DNA of 64,000 nt, from NCBI RefSeq assembly GCF_017948245.1, contig NZ_CP072865.1, forward strand, positions 2,691,501 through 2,755,500, given 5' to 3'. Below, piece after piece: positions 26,591-36,145 of this stretch; position 1 is the stretch's first letter, and each line of letters begins with the position of its first letter. The translations under genes and the position numbers were made by a program. The notes below the pieces were generated by a model that saw only the letters and a program-made list of their open reading frames with translations, was not told the DNA's origin and searched no databases. This DNA comes from Rhizobium sp. NLR16a. GTDB lineage: Bacteria > Pseudomonadota > Alphaproteobacteria > Rhizobiales > Rhizobiaceae.

Positions 26591-27100
26591 TCAGCTTCTG
26601 ATGGCGATGCGCTTGACCTGTGACTGCGCCTTTTCGGTCTTGGGCAAAGTGACGGTGAGGATGCCGTTCTTGAAGGTGGCGTCGACCTGGTCCTCCTTGA
26701 CCTCGGTGCCGAGCGGGATGCGTCGCTCGAAGCGGCCATAGTAGCGCTCCGAGAACTGCTTCTCCTTGTCTTCCGTTTCCGAACGCTTCTCACCCTTCAG
26801 GGTCAGTACGCCGTCATTGAGTAAGACCTCGATGTCCTTTTCCTCAAGGCCGGGTATTTCGGCCGTCACCTTGATGTCCTTGTCGGTGTCTGAGATCTCC
26901 ACGCTCGGCCAGCCGGCACCAAAGCCGCTGGCGCCGCGAAGTGACGGCAAGCTGGAACCGAAACCGCGGAAAACGTCGTCGAACAGCCGGTTGACCTCGC
27001 GGTGGAGCGACAGGAAAGGATCGCGGTCGTCGTCGCGAAGGAGACTCGGCATCTGATTGCCGTTGTTGCGGCCCCAGGGAATCAAATCACGAACACTCAT
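26591..27100 (-). CDS. Small heat-shock protein Hsp20
   Basis: A 169-residue Hsp20 with an N-terminal arm (SLHREVNRLFDDVFRGFG), the alpha-crystallin domain (WPSVEISDTDKDIKVTAEIPGLEEKDIEV...GVLTLKGEKRS) and the conserved C-terminal strand DATFKNGILTVTLPKTEKAQ. It holds unfolding proteins as an ATP-independent chaperone. AAAGGAG precedes the ATG. It follows the second hsp20 gene by 54 bases that contain a strong hairpin, so differential expression within one operon is possible. Confidence 0.93.
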   Translation of the reverse strand: MSVRDLIPWGRNNGNQMPSLLRDDDRDPFLSLHREVNRLFDDVFRGFGSSLPSLRGASGFGAGWPSVEISDTDKDIKVTAEIPGLEEKDIEVLLNDGVLTLKGEKRSETEDKEKQFSERYYGRFERRIPLGTEVKEDQVDATFKNGILTVTLPKTEKAQSQVKRIAIRS

Positions 27101-27127
27101 GGCTCTACTCCTTTCTGATGGTTCATG

Positions 27128-27150
27128 GGCGCCAGACGGCGTCTGGCGCC
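27128..27150 (-). other. Intercistronic hairpin between two hsp20 genes
   Basis: GGCGCCAGAC (27128-27137) and GTCTGGCGCC (27141-27150) form a perfect 10-bp stem with a 3-base loop, just after the stop of the upstream hsp20. There is no T-run, suggesting an RNA-processing or stability element, or partial attenuation. Confidence 0.6.
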
Positions 27151-27154
27151 ACGC

Positions 27155-27631
27155 TCAGGCCGCCTGTGTCTCGCCCTCGATCTGCTTCGTCTCGGCCTTC
27201 GGCATTACGTGACCAGTTCCGATCTCGATTTGGCGCGGCTTCATCTCTTCAGGAATTTCGTGCTTGAGATCGATGGTCAGCAGACCGTTGGCAAGACCGG
27301 CGTCGACAACCTTCACATGATCGGCCAGTTCGAACCGGCGCTGGAACGAGCGTCCGGCAATTCCGCGATGCAGGTATTGAACATCTTCGCTCTCTGCCCT
27401 CTGCCCCGATACCATGAGCATGTTCTGCTCTTGCGTGATTGCCAGCTCGTCCTGCGAAAAGCCCGCCACTGCCATGGCAATGCGGTAGTCGTTCTCACCA
27501 GCCTTGACGATATCGTAAGGCGGCCAGTTGTCGATTGTCTCGGCGCGGCCTGCAGCCTCAAGCGCGTTCAACATTCGCTCGAAGCCGATGCTCGACCGGA
27601 ACAGGGGAGAGAAATCGAGGTTTGTCCTCAT
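27155..27631 (-). CDS. Small heat-shock protein Hsp20, IbpA-like (class A)
   Basis: A 158-residue Hsp20: MRTNLDFSPLFRSSIGFERML at the N-terminus, alpha-crystallin core (WPPYDIVKAGENDYRIAMAVAGF, then MLMVSGQR), YLHRGIAGRSFQRRFELADHV and GLLTIDLKHEIPEEMKPR at the end, the pattern of rhizobial class A sHsps. The ATG at 27631 stands eight bases after AGGAGG; the ATG at 27637 is too close. The leader is a putative ROSE thermometer under an RpoH-like promoter. Confidence 0.93.
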   Translation of the reverse strand: MRTNLDFSPLFRSSIGFERMLNALEAAGRAETIDNWPPYDIVKAGENDYRIAMAVAGFSQDELAITQEQNMLMVSGQRAESEDVQYLHRGIAGRSFQRRFELADHVKVVDAGLANGLLTIDLKHEIPEEMKPRQIEIGTGHVMPKAETKQIEGETQAA

Positions 27632-27722
27632 AGCCATATCCTCCTTGCAAGCAACATGGACACAAGGAGACGCCAAGAGCGACCGGCGTCTCCTGGACTT
27701 TCTGCCGATCCCTATTGGGCGA
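27632..27722 (-). promoter_or_regulatory. Putative ROSE RNA thermometer
   Basis: On the minus strand the leader has a 9-bp perfect stem GGAGACGCC/GGCGTCTCC (27666-27674 and 27685-27693), then TTGCTTGCAAGGAGGAT directly before the start region ATATGGCTATG. The 3' part (TTGCTTG pairing with the Shine-Dalgarno AAGGAGG) closely matches the 3' hairpin of ROSE elements known from Bradyrhizobium hspA leaders, which melt at heat shock to free the ribosome site. Confidence 0.7.
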
Positions 27723-27733
27723 TCGACAATACT

Positions 27734-27762
27734 GATATAATTCAGTGTCTTACAGTTTCAAG
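27734..27762 (-). promoter_or_regulatory. RpoH-type promoter of the hsp20 operon
   Basis: Minus-strand CTTGAA (27757-27762) and TATATC (27734-27739) with a 17-base spacer, matching rhizobial sigma-32 promoters (CTTGAA, then a TATAT-type -10). The transcript would start near 27726 and contain the ROSE leader. Confidence 0.55.
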
Positions 27763-27845
27763 GGGATCGAATTTCTTAACGAGAAAAATTGATCTTTTCG
27801 AAGACGCCCCCATATGTTTTGGAGCTTGAGCGAGGAGCAATGGTT

Positions 27846-28067
27846 ATGACAATGACTTCACACGACGTCGTCGCCGTCCTTGGACCTGCAGACAAAACGC
27901 TTGTGGCCGAGATCATCGCGACAGGTGCAACCCAAACCGAGCTTGTCGAGGCGTTTGCATGGGCCAACAATGACGAGGCCCTGGTGGGTGAAGGGCGGCA
28001 TCTACCGACCGGCAGGGTTGCTGCGCTTGTTGACCTGCTGAGGTCGGACGAAGAGGAACCGGATTAG
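27846..28067 (+). CDS. Small acidic hypothetical protein (73 aa)
   Basis: Starts MTMTSHDVVAVLGPADKTLVAEII, eight bases after GAGGAG; upstream ATGs at 27840 and 27789 are less well placed. A compact helical acidic protein (TQTELVEAFAWANNDEALV, C-terminal RSDEEEPD). No family recognised. It is divergent from the hsp20 operon, and CCCCCATAT (from about 27807) with TTGATC upstream resembles a sigma-32 promoter, so it may be heat-induced too. Confidence 0.6.
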   Translation: MTMTSHDVVAVLGPADKTLVAEIIATGATQTELVEAFAWANNDEALVGEGRHLPTGRVAALVDLLRSDEEEPD

Positions 28068-28105
28068 AAAAGGCGGTCGACCCGTCTTTCCTGCACGGTC
28101 CTTCA

Positions 28106-30316
28106 TCAGGCCGTGGTGAGCACGCTGACATTGCCCTGTCGATTGATGACATCGACCACGACCTGGTGTCTCGACCGGCGGATGGCCACGTCAGCCGAGC
28201 AATTGCCGATCAGCAGGCGCTGTAAGATCACCTCATCGAGGAAAGAAGGAAGCCGCGGCACGCTGAAGCTGATCTGCAAACTATTCGGATCGAAGTCGAG
28301 ACCGAGGCAGGATTCCAGCAGCGACAAAGGGGCTGCTGCTGCCCATGCTTGCGGCGAGCAGGCAACCGGATAAGAGGTCGGTCCGCGTGCGCGCTGACGC
28401 GGCAGGCCGCAGAGCAGTTCGGGAAGCCGCCGCAGGTCGATATAGGTCGCAGCGGCAAACAGCCCCTCGAAGATTCGCGCGGCTTCGGCGCGATAGCCAT
28501 AGCGGGCAAGACCACTGGCGATCATGGCATTGTCATGTGGCCAGATCGAGCCATTGTGGTAGCTCATAGGATTGTAACGTGCTTCGGTCGAGGGAATCGT
28601 CCGGATGCCCCAGCCACAGAAGGACGACGCATTCATAAGGGTGCGGGTCACCTGTGCGACCCGTTCGGGATAAGCAATACCGGTGAACAGAGCGTGGCCG
28701 GCATTGGAGGATCGGACCCGGCAAGGCCGTTTATCCCCGTCGAGAGCCAACACATAGGTGCCGAGTTCCTCATCGAAGAAGCTCATGTCGAAGGCGCGGC
28801 GCAGTCCCTCCGCGCGCGCGAGAAAGCTCGCCGCGCGTTCCGGCTTGCCCCTCCACCGGAAGATTTCGGCAGCACTTTGCCAAGCGCCGTAGACATAGGC
28901 CTGGACTTCGGCGATCGCGATCGGGCCTCGGGCCAATGTGCCATCGGCATGGAAGACCGAGTCGTTGCTATCCTTCCACGCCTGATTGATCAGTCCTTCT
29001 TCCGTCAGCCGCCCGTATTCGACGAAGCCGTCTCCATCGCGATCCCCATGTTCGTCGATCCAGGTCAGTGCCGCTTCGACATGCGGCAGGATACGGTCGA
29101 TGGTCGCAAGATCACCGGTTCGTTTGAGATAGTCGCCGGCCAGCATCACGAAGAGCGGCGTCGAGTCGATGCTGCCGTAGTAACGCCGGAATGGAACCTC
29201 GCCGAGTTCGGCCATTTCGCCGCAACGCACTTCGTGCAGGATCTTGCCCGGCTCGGCGTCTGAAGCAGGATCGACGTCCGTCGCCTGATTGGCTGCAAGA
29301 TGACCGAGAACCCCGCGGGCGATCTCCGGATCGAGCCAAAGCGTCTGAAGCGCCGTGATCAGGGCGTCGCGGCCGAAAACAGTGCTGAACCAGGGAATAC
29401 CAGCATAGGGATAGGGGCCTTCCGGCTTGTCGGTGATCAGCATGTAAAGATCGGAGGCGCTGCGTCGCGCGACTTCGTTGAAGATCTCGTTGGAGGTTGT
29501 GACCGACGCCGCGCGCGAGGAGGAGGCACGCAACGCGCGGCGGGCATCCCGCAAGGTAAGGAAGAAGGAAAGACGGCTCAGTCGATCGGCGGACGTATGG
29601 TCGCAGGCGATCTGGATGAAGAGCGATTTGGTCTCGTGCGGCTCCAGATGGAGGTCATAAGTGACGAGATCGCTACGAACCTCGGCCGGTTCCGGCATGA
29701 AGGAAAGGCGCGTCGACCGCTTGCGACCGTCCAGGCCGATATAGGAAAGCAGGATCCAATCCTGTTCTACGACGGCGGGAAGATGGCGCCCTCGCCTTGC
29801 CCTTGCGGTGCCGCGGACTTCAAAAAGATCGGCGAAATCGGCCCCGAACGAGATCTGAATGCGAACTTGTTGCCGCCGCTCGTCATAATTCCTCACAGCC
29901 AGCCGTTCATAACAACTGGCATTCCAGAGAAAGCGCGATCTGCGCAGATGAATCACGTCATGGCCCAGAACCAGCCTTCCTTTCTCATCGAACTGATCAG
30001 GATTGGTGAGATCGCAGGTCAGCGTCGCATTGTCGTCCCGCAGCGTCGACGACAGCAGCATCGGCCGCTGTTCGTTGATCGTCAGGTAAAGATGCGAGAG
30101 ATGACGAGTGTCCCGGTGAAAAAGGCCTTCCGGGCTGCCGGGACCGGAAAGAGCATCGCCATTATGGTCGAAGACGGCGAAAGTATCGCCGTGCTTCAAT
30201 GTACGCGGCCGGCGCTCCTGCAGCGATGCGGCGGCCGGAATGAAGAACTGAGCGACGGGCGCCACCACGCCTGACGATGCTGTGGCGGGGTTGCTGTCCG
30301 CAGATACGTTCGACAT
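28106..30316 (-). CDS. Amylo-alpha-1,6-glucosidase / glycogen debranching-type enzyme
   Basis: A 736-residue protein. The N-terminal beta domain is of the GDE_N_bis kind (LKHGDTFAVFDHNGDA, GLFHRDTRHLSHLYL), and the C-terminal two thirds is an (alpha/alpha)6 barrel (PYPYAGIPWFSTVFGRDALITALQTLWLD split here, DGDGFVEY, QAWKDSNDS, NPMSYHNGSIWPHDNAMIA) as in bacterial debranching enzymes of the GH133/GH15-like group. It probably removes alpha-1,6 branches from glycogen or trims a related glucan. GGAGGAGGAGACC precedes the ATG. It follows the GT4 gene by 18 bases, suggesting a shared operon. Confidence 0.88.
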   Translation of the reverse strand: MSNVSADSNPATASSGVVAPVAQFFIPAAASLQERRPRTLKHGDTFAVFDHNGDALSGPGSPEGLFHRDTRHLSHLYLTINEQRPMLLSSTLRDDNATLTCDLTNPDQFDEKGRLVLGHDVIHLRRSRFLWNASCYERLAVRNYDERRQQVRIQISFGADFADLFEVRGTARARRGRHLPAVVEQDWILLSYIGLDGRKRSTRLSFMPEPAEVRSDLVTYDLHLEPHETKSLFIQIACDHTSADRLSRLSFFLTLRDARRALRASSSRAASVTTSNEIFNEVARRSASDLYMLITDKPEGPYPYAGIPWFSTVFGRDALITALQTLWLDPEIARGVLGHLAANQATDVDPASDAEPGKILHEVRCGEMAELGEVPFRRYYGSIDSTPLFVMLAGDYLKRTGDLATIDRILPHVEAALTWIDEHGDRDGDGFVEYGRLTEEGLINQAWKDSNDSVFHADGTLARGPIAIAEVQAYVYGAWQSAAEIFRWRGKPERAASFLARAEGLRRAFDMSFFDEELGTYVLALDGDKRPCRVRSSNAGHALFTGIAYPERVAQVTRTLMNASSFCGWGIRTIPSTEARYNPMSYHNGSIWPHDNAMIASGLARYGYRAEAARIFEGLFAAATYIDLRRLPELLCGLPRQRARGPTSYPVACSPQAWAAAAPLSLLESCLGLDFDPNSLQISFSVPRLPSFLDEVILQRLLIGNCSADVAIRRSRHQVVVDVINRQGNVSVLTTA

Positions 30317-30334
30317 GGTCTCCTCCTCCTTGCC

Positions 30335-31429
30335 TCAGGCGACAGCCTGCAGGTCGAGCGCTTGACCATTCGACCGGCGGAGGGGCGCGGCTTTGATGCG
30401 AACGCCCGGCAGGTTGCGATAGATGTCGAGATAGTCGCACGCCATTCGCTGTGCGGTGAAGCGCTTTTCAAACGCGGCCCGCACCTTGCGCCGATCGAGG
30501 CGCAGCGCCCATTCGACATTTTCGGCCGCCTCGGTGACGCTGTCGACCAGGATGCCGGAGATGCCATTGTCAATGACCTCGGGAACCGAGCCACAGCCGA
30601 AAGCGATGACCGGCGTGCCGCAGGCCATGGCCTCGATCATCACCAGCCCGAAGGGCTCCGGCCAGTCGATCGGGAAGAGCAGAGCGCCTGCATTTCCGAG
30701 GAAGTCAGCTTTCTCACGTTCGTCGATCTCGCCGATAAATTCTACATGCGGATGGCTCTTAACGATCGGCTCGATGACGGTTTCCCAATAGACCTTGTCG
30801 GCATTATCGATCTTGGCGGCGATCTTCAGAGGCATGCCGACTTTTGCCGCGATCTGAATGGCTCGGTCGGGGCGCTTTTCCGGAGAGATCCGACCAAGGA
30901 AGGCCAGGTAGTTACCCCTAGGGTTCTCCGTGAATGGAAGAAGATCGGCCGGGAGACCATGATAGACCGTCCCGCGCCAGTCGACTGGTGGCATCGGGTG
31001 ACGCTGATCATTGGAGATCGACACCAATGGAATATCGGGGAAAGCGGCGTAGAACGGCTTGAGATCCGGCAAGTCGAGCCGCCCGTGCAGCGTGGTCACG
31101 GTGCGATCGGCGAAATCGCGGATCAGCGGGAAATGCAGCAGGTCGATGTGGAAATGCAGCACGTCGAACTCATGCGCCCGCCTCCGGATCTCCTCGAGCA
31201 TCACGACCTGATGCGGTAGATGGTCCCTGACCGCAGGGTTGAGCCGCAAGGCGACGTCCGCACACGACACGAGTGTCGCCCGTGTGACGGAATCGCCGCT
31301 GGCAAAGAGCGTGACCTCATGTCCCTTTGCCACGAGTTCTTCAGTAAGGTAGGAAACGATCCGCTCCGTCCCGCCGTACAGCTTTGGGGGAACGCTCTCG
31401 GCGAGCGGTGCAATCTGAGCGATCTTCAT
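30335..31429 (-). CDS. Glycosyltransferase family 4
   Basis: A 364-residue GT-B enzyme starting MKIAQIAPLAESVPPKLYGGTERIV, the usual GT4 donor-loop opening with GGTER. The C-terminal half holds AFLGRISPEKRPDRAI and the EX7E region (PEPFGLVMIEAMACGTPVIAF). It transfers a sugar from a nucleotide donor to an unknown acceptor. GAGGAG lies eight bases before this ATG, better than the ATG at 31435. It pairs with the debranching enzyme downstream. Confidence 0.9.
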   Translation of the reverse strand: MKIAQIAPLAESVPPKLYGGTERIVSYLTEELVAKGHEVTLFASGDSVTRATLVSCADVALRLNPAVRDHLPHQVVMLEEIRRRAHEFDVLHFHIDLLHFPLIRDFADRTVTTLHGRLDLPDLKPFYAAFPDIPLVSISNDQRHPMPPVDWRGTVYHGLPADLLPFTENPRGNYLAFLGRISPEKRPDRAIQIAAKVGMPLKIAAKIDNADKVYWETVIEPIVKSHPHVEFIGEIDEREKADFLGNAGALLFPIDWPEPFGLVMIEAMACGTPVIAFGCGSVPEVIDNGISGILVDSVTEAAENVEWALRLDRRKVRAAFEKRFTAQRMACDYLDIYRNLPGVRIKAAPLRRSNGQALDLQAVA

Positions 31430-31515
31430 CGGCAAAACTCCTCAGTTGAGCAAAGAGCCGTCGGCAAAAATCATGCCTGCGTCTTCGAGAGGCACACGGC
31501 AGGCCAGACGGAGAG

Positions 31516-31938
31516 TCAGGTTTCGAACAGCGGTCGGCGCCGTCCTCCTTTCCAATAGCTGCACAAGCAAAGGCCGGGAAATCGGGGGGTGGGTGGTTTT
31601 CGACGACGGGTCCTGTGGGAACTCAGGGAAGCGGACGTATCCTGCCTCGCGGATGGGCGATCGCCATTATCCAAAGCCTTCAGCGCTTCAAGGATCTCGT
31701 TATAGGATACAGCTCTTTCGGCCCCAGGGTAAAGGCGGAGGGCTGGTACGGATTCGACTGCGAAGATATCGGATGCCCATGAAGCGAGAATTGCCCGCTT
31801 CTCGTCGTTGTCGATCTCGGCGGCGGCAAGCACGTCACGCGGGTGACCGAAATGCTTCGCCGGATGAAGCAGATGCGCCGCACTGATAGCTGCCACGGCA
31901 TTCTGCTGTATGGAATTGCTGATGTTTTCCTTTCTCAT
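31516..31938 (-). CDS. Hypothetical protein with possible aberrant C-terminus
   Basis: A 140-residue frame; GGAGCCAAGCT precedes the ATG. The core HPAKHFGHPRDVLAAAEIDNDEKRAILASWASD followed by AVESVPALRLYPG (written here in parts) belongs to a small rhizobial family in which HPRDVL, DEKRAILASWASD and AVE..PALR are constant. Such proteins normally end near 90-100 residues with a short basic tail; here about 40 extra residues (KPPTPRFPGLCLCSYWKGG) look like read-through, possibly after a late frameshift. It follows groEL on the same strand. Confidence 0.6.
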   Translation of the reverse strand: MRKENISNSIQQNAVAAISAAHLLHPAKHFGHPRDVLAAAEIDNDEKRAILASWASDIFAVESVPALRLYPGAERAVSYNEILEALKALDNGDRPSARQDTSASLSSHRTRRRKPPTPRFPGLCLCSYWKGGRRRPLFET

Positions 31939-31996
31939 AGCTTGGCTCCATTGATGTCGACCGATGGAACTTGTTTCATTCGGTAGTGCGTAGCAC

Positions 31997-32022
31997 GGCC
32001 CGCCCCGAGGGCAGAGCGGGCC
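31997..32022 (-). terminator. Hairpin after groEL
   Basis: GGCCCGC (31997-32003) pairs with GCGGGCC (32016-32022), 10 bases beyond the groEL stop. No T-run, so termination may be partial and the downstream gene read through. Confidence 0.45.
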
Positions 32023-32032
32023 GAGCGATCGC

Positions 32033-33673
<1,641 letters not shown>

Positions 33674-33710
33674 TCAATAGGCAGCTTTTTGACTCATGCG
33701 CGGACATGCC

Positions 33711-34025
33711 TCAGGCGGCGATCTTTTCGGCCGCCTGGGCTTCAATAATGCCCATGACATCGCTTTCCTTCATGATCAGCAGGTCCTCGCCGTTGATCTT
33801 GATCTCAGTGCCGGACCACTTGCCGAACAGAACGCGATCGCCGACCTTGACGTCGAGCGCCTGGATCTGGCCGGCCTCGTTGCGTGCACCGGGACCGACG
33901 GCGATGACCTCGCCTTCCTGCGGCTTTTCCTTGGCAGTGTCGGGAATGATGATGCCGCCCTTGGTCTTTTCCTCGGAATCGACGCGGCGGACGAGAATGC
34001 GATCATGAAGCGGTCGGAACGACAT
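33711..34025 (-). CDS. groES: Co-chaperonin GroES
   Basis: A 104-residue GroES ([20 protein letters not shown], mobile loop [20 protein letters not shown]-terminal [10 protein letters not shown]). It caps GroEL. TTGGAGGAAAAC precedes the ATG at 34025; the frame is open further upstream, but that part is the promoter region. First gene of the groESL operon. Confidence 0.97.
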   Translation of the reverse strand: MSFRPLHDRILVRRVDSEEKTKGGIIIPDTAKEKPQEGEVIAVGPGARNEAGQIQALDVKVGDRVLFGKWSGTEIKINGEDLLIMKESDVMGIIEAQAAEKIAA

Positions 34026-34129
34026 GTTTTCCTCCAATGGACAAACAATAGTGATGTTATTCCCCTGGCCGGACCGGATGACCAGTCCGGGCGGGTGCAA
34101 AACCTCGATCGAGCGTTCTGCGCGCAATG

Positions 34130-34158
34130 ATCTGGTTTTGCGGTTTTTCCATTTCAAG
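34130..34158 (-). promoter_or_regulatory. Putative RpoH-type promoter of groESL
   Basis: Minus-strand CTTGAA (34153-34158) and CCAGAT (34130-34135) with a 17-base spacer. The -35 is consensus, the -10 is a weak match to the CCCCATNT/CTATAT types. Transcription would begin about 100 bases before groES. Confidence 0.4.
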
Positions 34159-34175
34159 AGGGCGCCATAAAAAAA

Positions 34176-34202
34176 TTAGCACTCGTGCGAAGTGGCTGCT
34201 AA
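34176..34202. promoter_or_regulatory. Degenerate CIRCE (HrcA operator)
   Basis: TTAGCACTC (34176-34184), a 9-base spacer, and GGCTGCTAA (34194-34202). The left arm is the perfect CIRCE half-site; the right arm matches GAGTGCTAA at 7 of 9. It lies about 150 bases upstream of groES. HrcA binding may be weak. Confidence 0.75.
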
Positions 34203-34306
34203 CATCCTGTAAAGGAACAATAAACACGGTGGACGCGTTTCAGAAATCCGTTGATGGCTGCAAAATTTTGCGCCACCTTTCGAGCGTCACGAAACGGAGA
34301 TGAAGT

Positions 34307-34579
34307 ATGCGATTTTCCTCAGATCTGGAACGTCAGCTGAACGGCTATGGGCTGACCACTGCACATATCCTCTATCGCATTCCTGATTTTGAATCCGTGT
34401 TGCAGACCTATGTCTGGCAGGATTACGATCTTGCCCCGGACTTTCCGGAGATGCATAAGTTTCTCGAGTTCTGGCAGTCCTCCCTCGACGGGCCGTTGCA
34501 TTCTGTTCGCTACACCCACCAGCGGCTGATCGGGCCGAACGAGTGGCGCCGCGTCATGGGCGAGTTCAAACTCCACTAA
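34307..34579 (+). CDS. usg: Usg family protein
   Basis: A 90-residue protein matching the Usg family in full: DLERQLNGYGLTTAHILYRIPDF, LQTYVWQDYDLAPDFPEMHKFLEFW and a C-terminal GEFKLH (shown in parts). Usg is a small alphaproteobacterial protein of unknown function, named after an ORF next to a trp gene. ACGGAGATGAAGT precedes the ATG. Divergent from groESL. Confidence 0.88.
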   Translation: MRFSSDLERQLNGYGLTTAHILYRIPDFESVLQTYVWQDYDLAPDFPEMHKFLEFWQSSLDGPLHSVRYTHQRLIGPNEWRRVMGEFKLH

Positions 34580-34642
34580 GTCGAACCGAACCATCCCAGA
34601 GAGACGTGCGTGTTGCCATAGGCGTATAGTGTCGCCTGGTAA

Positions 34643-35344
34643 TCACTCGTGCTCAGCCGGACAAGGCCATGTCGGCGGCGCCGAGAGGCCGGCGGGCAGT
34701 TTGGTCGAGGCGTCACCGCAGGCGAGGTCGATCTGTGCCTGTTCGAGCCCGGCGGCAGCCGAGAGGTCGAGGCCTTCGATGCGAGTCAAGAACATGAAGG
34801 CGCGCTCGAAGATTAACGGGCCTTCGAAGGTGGCGTGGGAAAGGTCAGCGCGGGAGAGATTGGCGAAAGAGAATTTCACCCCCGTCAGCACCGCCTTGTC
34901 GAAATCGGCGCGGCCGAGTTCGGCCTTTTCGAAGCTCGCGCCGGAGAGCCGGGCGCCGGCAAAATTGGCGCGCTGCAGCTCGGCGCCGGCAAAGGAAGCG
35001 CCTTCGGCGGCAATATTGGCGAAGCTGGCGCGATAGGCCTCGACCTTGGCGAAGTTGGCCCCTTCGGCATGTGACCCCTCAAGCGAGGCCCGCACCAAGC
35101 TCGCCTTTTCCAGATTGGCGGATTTGAAATTCGAACCGCTGAGATCGGTCAGCGAGAAATCGGTGCTGAAGAGATTGGCGCCTTGGAGGTCACTGCCCTG
35201 CAACATCAGGTTTTTCTTCGTGCATTCCTGCCAGTCGAGCTTCGGCGAGGCCGTGCTGCCACAATCGGCAGCACGCGAGGAAATCGGAGCAGCGGCGAGA
35301 AGAAGGAAGGCAAGGAGGCCGAGCGGCGATCTATGCATTACCAT
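34643..35344 (-). CDS. Pentapeptide-repeat periplasmic protein
   Basis: About 233 residues. A signal peptide (HRSPLGLLAFLLLAAAPISSRA, cut before ADC) precedes about 28 tandem A(D/N)LxX pentapeptides (GSDLQGANLFSTDF, FKSANLEKASLVRASL and so on), which fold as a right-handed quadrilateral beta-helix. The C-terminus returns to normal sequence with Cys pairs. Function unknown; secreted pentapeptide proteins are mostly structural or binding. The start codon is uncertain among 35338, 35344 and 35374. Confidence 0.85.
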   Translation of the reverse strand: MVMHRSPLGLLAFLLLAAAPISSRAADCGSTASPKLDWQECTKKNLMLQGSDLQGANLFSTDFSLTDLSGSNFKSANLEKASLVRASLEGSHAEGANFAKVEAYRASFANIAAEGASFAGAELQRANFAGARLSGASFEKAELGRADFDKAVLTGVKFSFANLSRADLSHATFEGPLIFERAFMFLTRIEGLDLSAAAGLEQAQIDLACGDASTKLPAGLSAPPTWPCPAEHE

Positions 35345-35425
35345 TGAACTGTTGAACTCCATGACGCTTATCACGCCGCCTCTCGCGAAGCAGGCGGCCT
35401 CTCTTTTCTACACAGCTCAGAATAC

Positions 35426-35469
35426 AATAAAAAGATAGTGACCGCTCCGGCAATGATTTGCCGGTCACT
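35426..35469 (-). terminator. Terminator of the GNAT gene
   Basis: On the minus strand AGTGACCGGCAA pairs with TTGCCGG..CGGTCACT (plus positions 35437-35469, short bulge), followed by ATCTTTTT (35426-35436). It begins about 50 bases past the stop of the acetyltransferase gene. Confidence 0.65.
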
Positions 35470-35517
35470 CCGTCCGGCAAGCGCTCATCCTCCGTCGGCC
35501 TTGCCCGAGCAAGTAGG

Positions 35518-36033
35518 TCAATCGGCCTCGCCGGGCAGGCGAAGCTCCATGCAGGTGAGGTCCAGCCAACGGCCGAACTTGGTGCCGACCTCGGAAAATC
35601 TGCCGACAATACGGAAGCCGAGCTTTTCGTGCAGCCGGATCGAGGCGGTGTTGTCGGCCTCGATGCCGGCGATCATCACATGGATATTGGCGGCCGCCGC
35701 ACGCGCAATCAATTCGCGCATCAGGGCCTCGCCGATGCCGGCGCTGCGATGATCTTTCTCGACATAGACGGAATGCTCGACCGTGTGGCGATAGCCCTCG
35801 AAGGCGCGCCAGTCGCCATAGGAGGCATAGCCCGCGACCTTACCCGACTTGTCGGCGACGATGACCGGAAAGCCGCGGCCGTTGCGCGCGCTCAGCCATT
35901 CCCGTCGGTTTTCGAGATCGACGAGCGTCTCGTTCCAGATCGCCGTCGTGTGCTCGACGGCATGATTGTAGATATCCCGGATGGCGGGAAGATCGGCTTC
36001 GGTGGCGTCGCGGAGGAGGACGGCGTCTGTCAT
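35518..36033 (-). CDS. GNAT acetyltransferase, phosphinothricin-acetyltransferase-like
   Basis: A 171-residue GNAT enzyme starting MTDAVLLRDATEADLPAIRDIYNHAV. The acetyl-CoA loop is DHRSAGIGEALM, and YASYGDWRAFEGYRHTVEHSVYV is the pattern of the Bar/Pat-like (methionine sulfoximine/phosphinothricin) branch. It probably N-acetylates an amino-acid-like substrate. Binding site weak; start chosen by family length. Confidence 0.87.
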   Translation of the reverse strand: MTDAVLLRDATEADLPAIRDIYNHAVEHTTAIWNETLVDLENRREWLSARNGRGFPVIVADKSGKVAGYASYGDWRAFEGYRHTVEHSVYVEKDHRSAGIGEALMRELIARAAAANIHVMIAGIEADNTASIRLHEKLGFRIVGRFSEVGTKFGRWLDLTCMELRLPGEAD

Positions 36034-36145
36034 GATGACCCGGTTCGGATTGACTGCGCGGGTTGGCATACGCCGCAGTTCGAAAGATGTAAACGGCTGA
36101 TACGGCAGAGAAAGGCTTGCGGAACGGTCTCGGGCAGGCCGCAGC

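Noticed and set aside
34166..34202. CIRCE used as the groESL core promoter operator
   Set aside because: It lies upstream of the only promoter-like motif I could find, so direct overlap with the start site is not shown; reported as degenerate CIRCE only.
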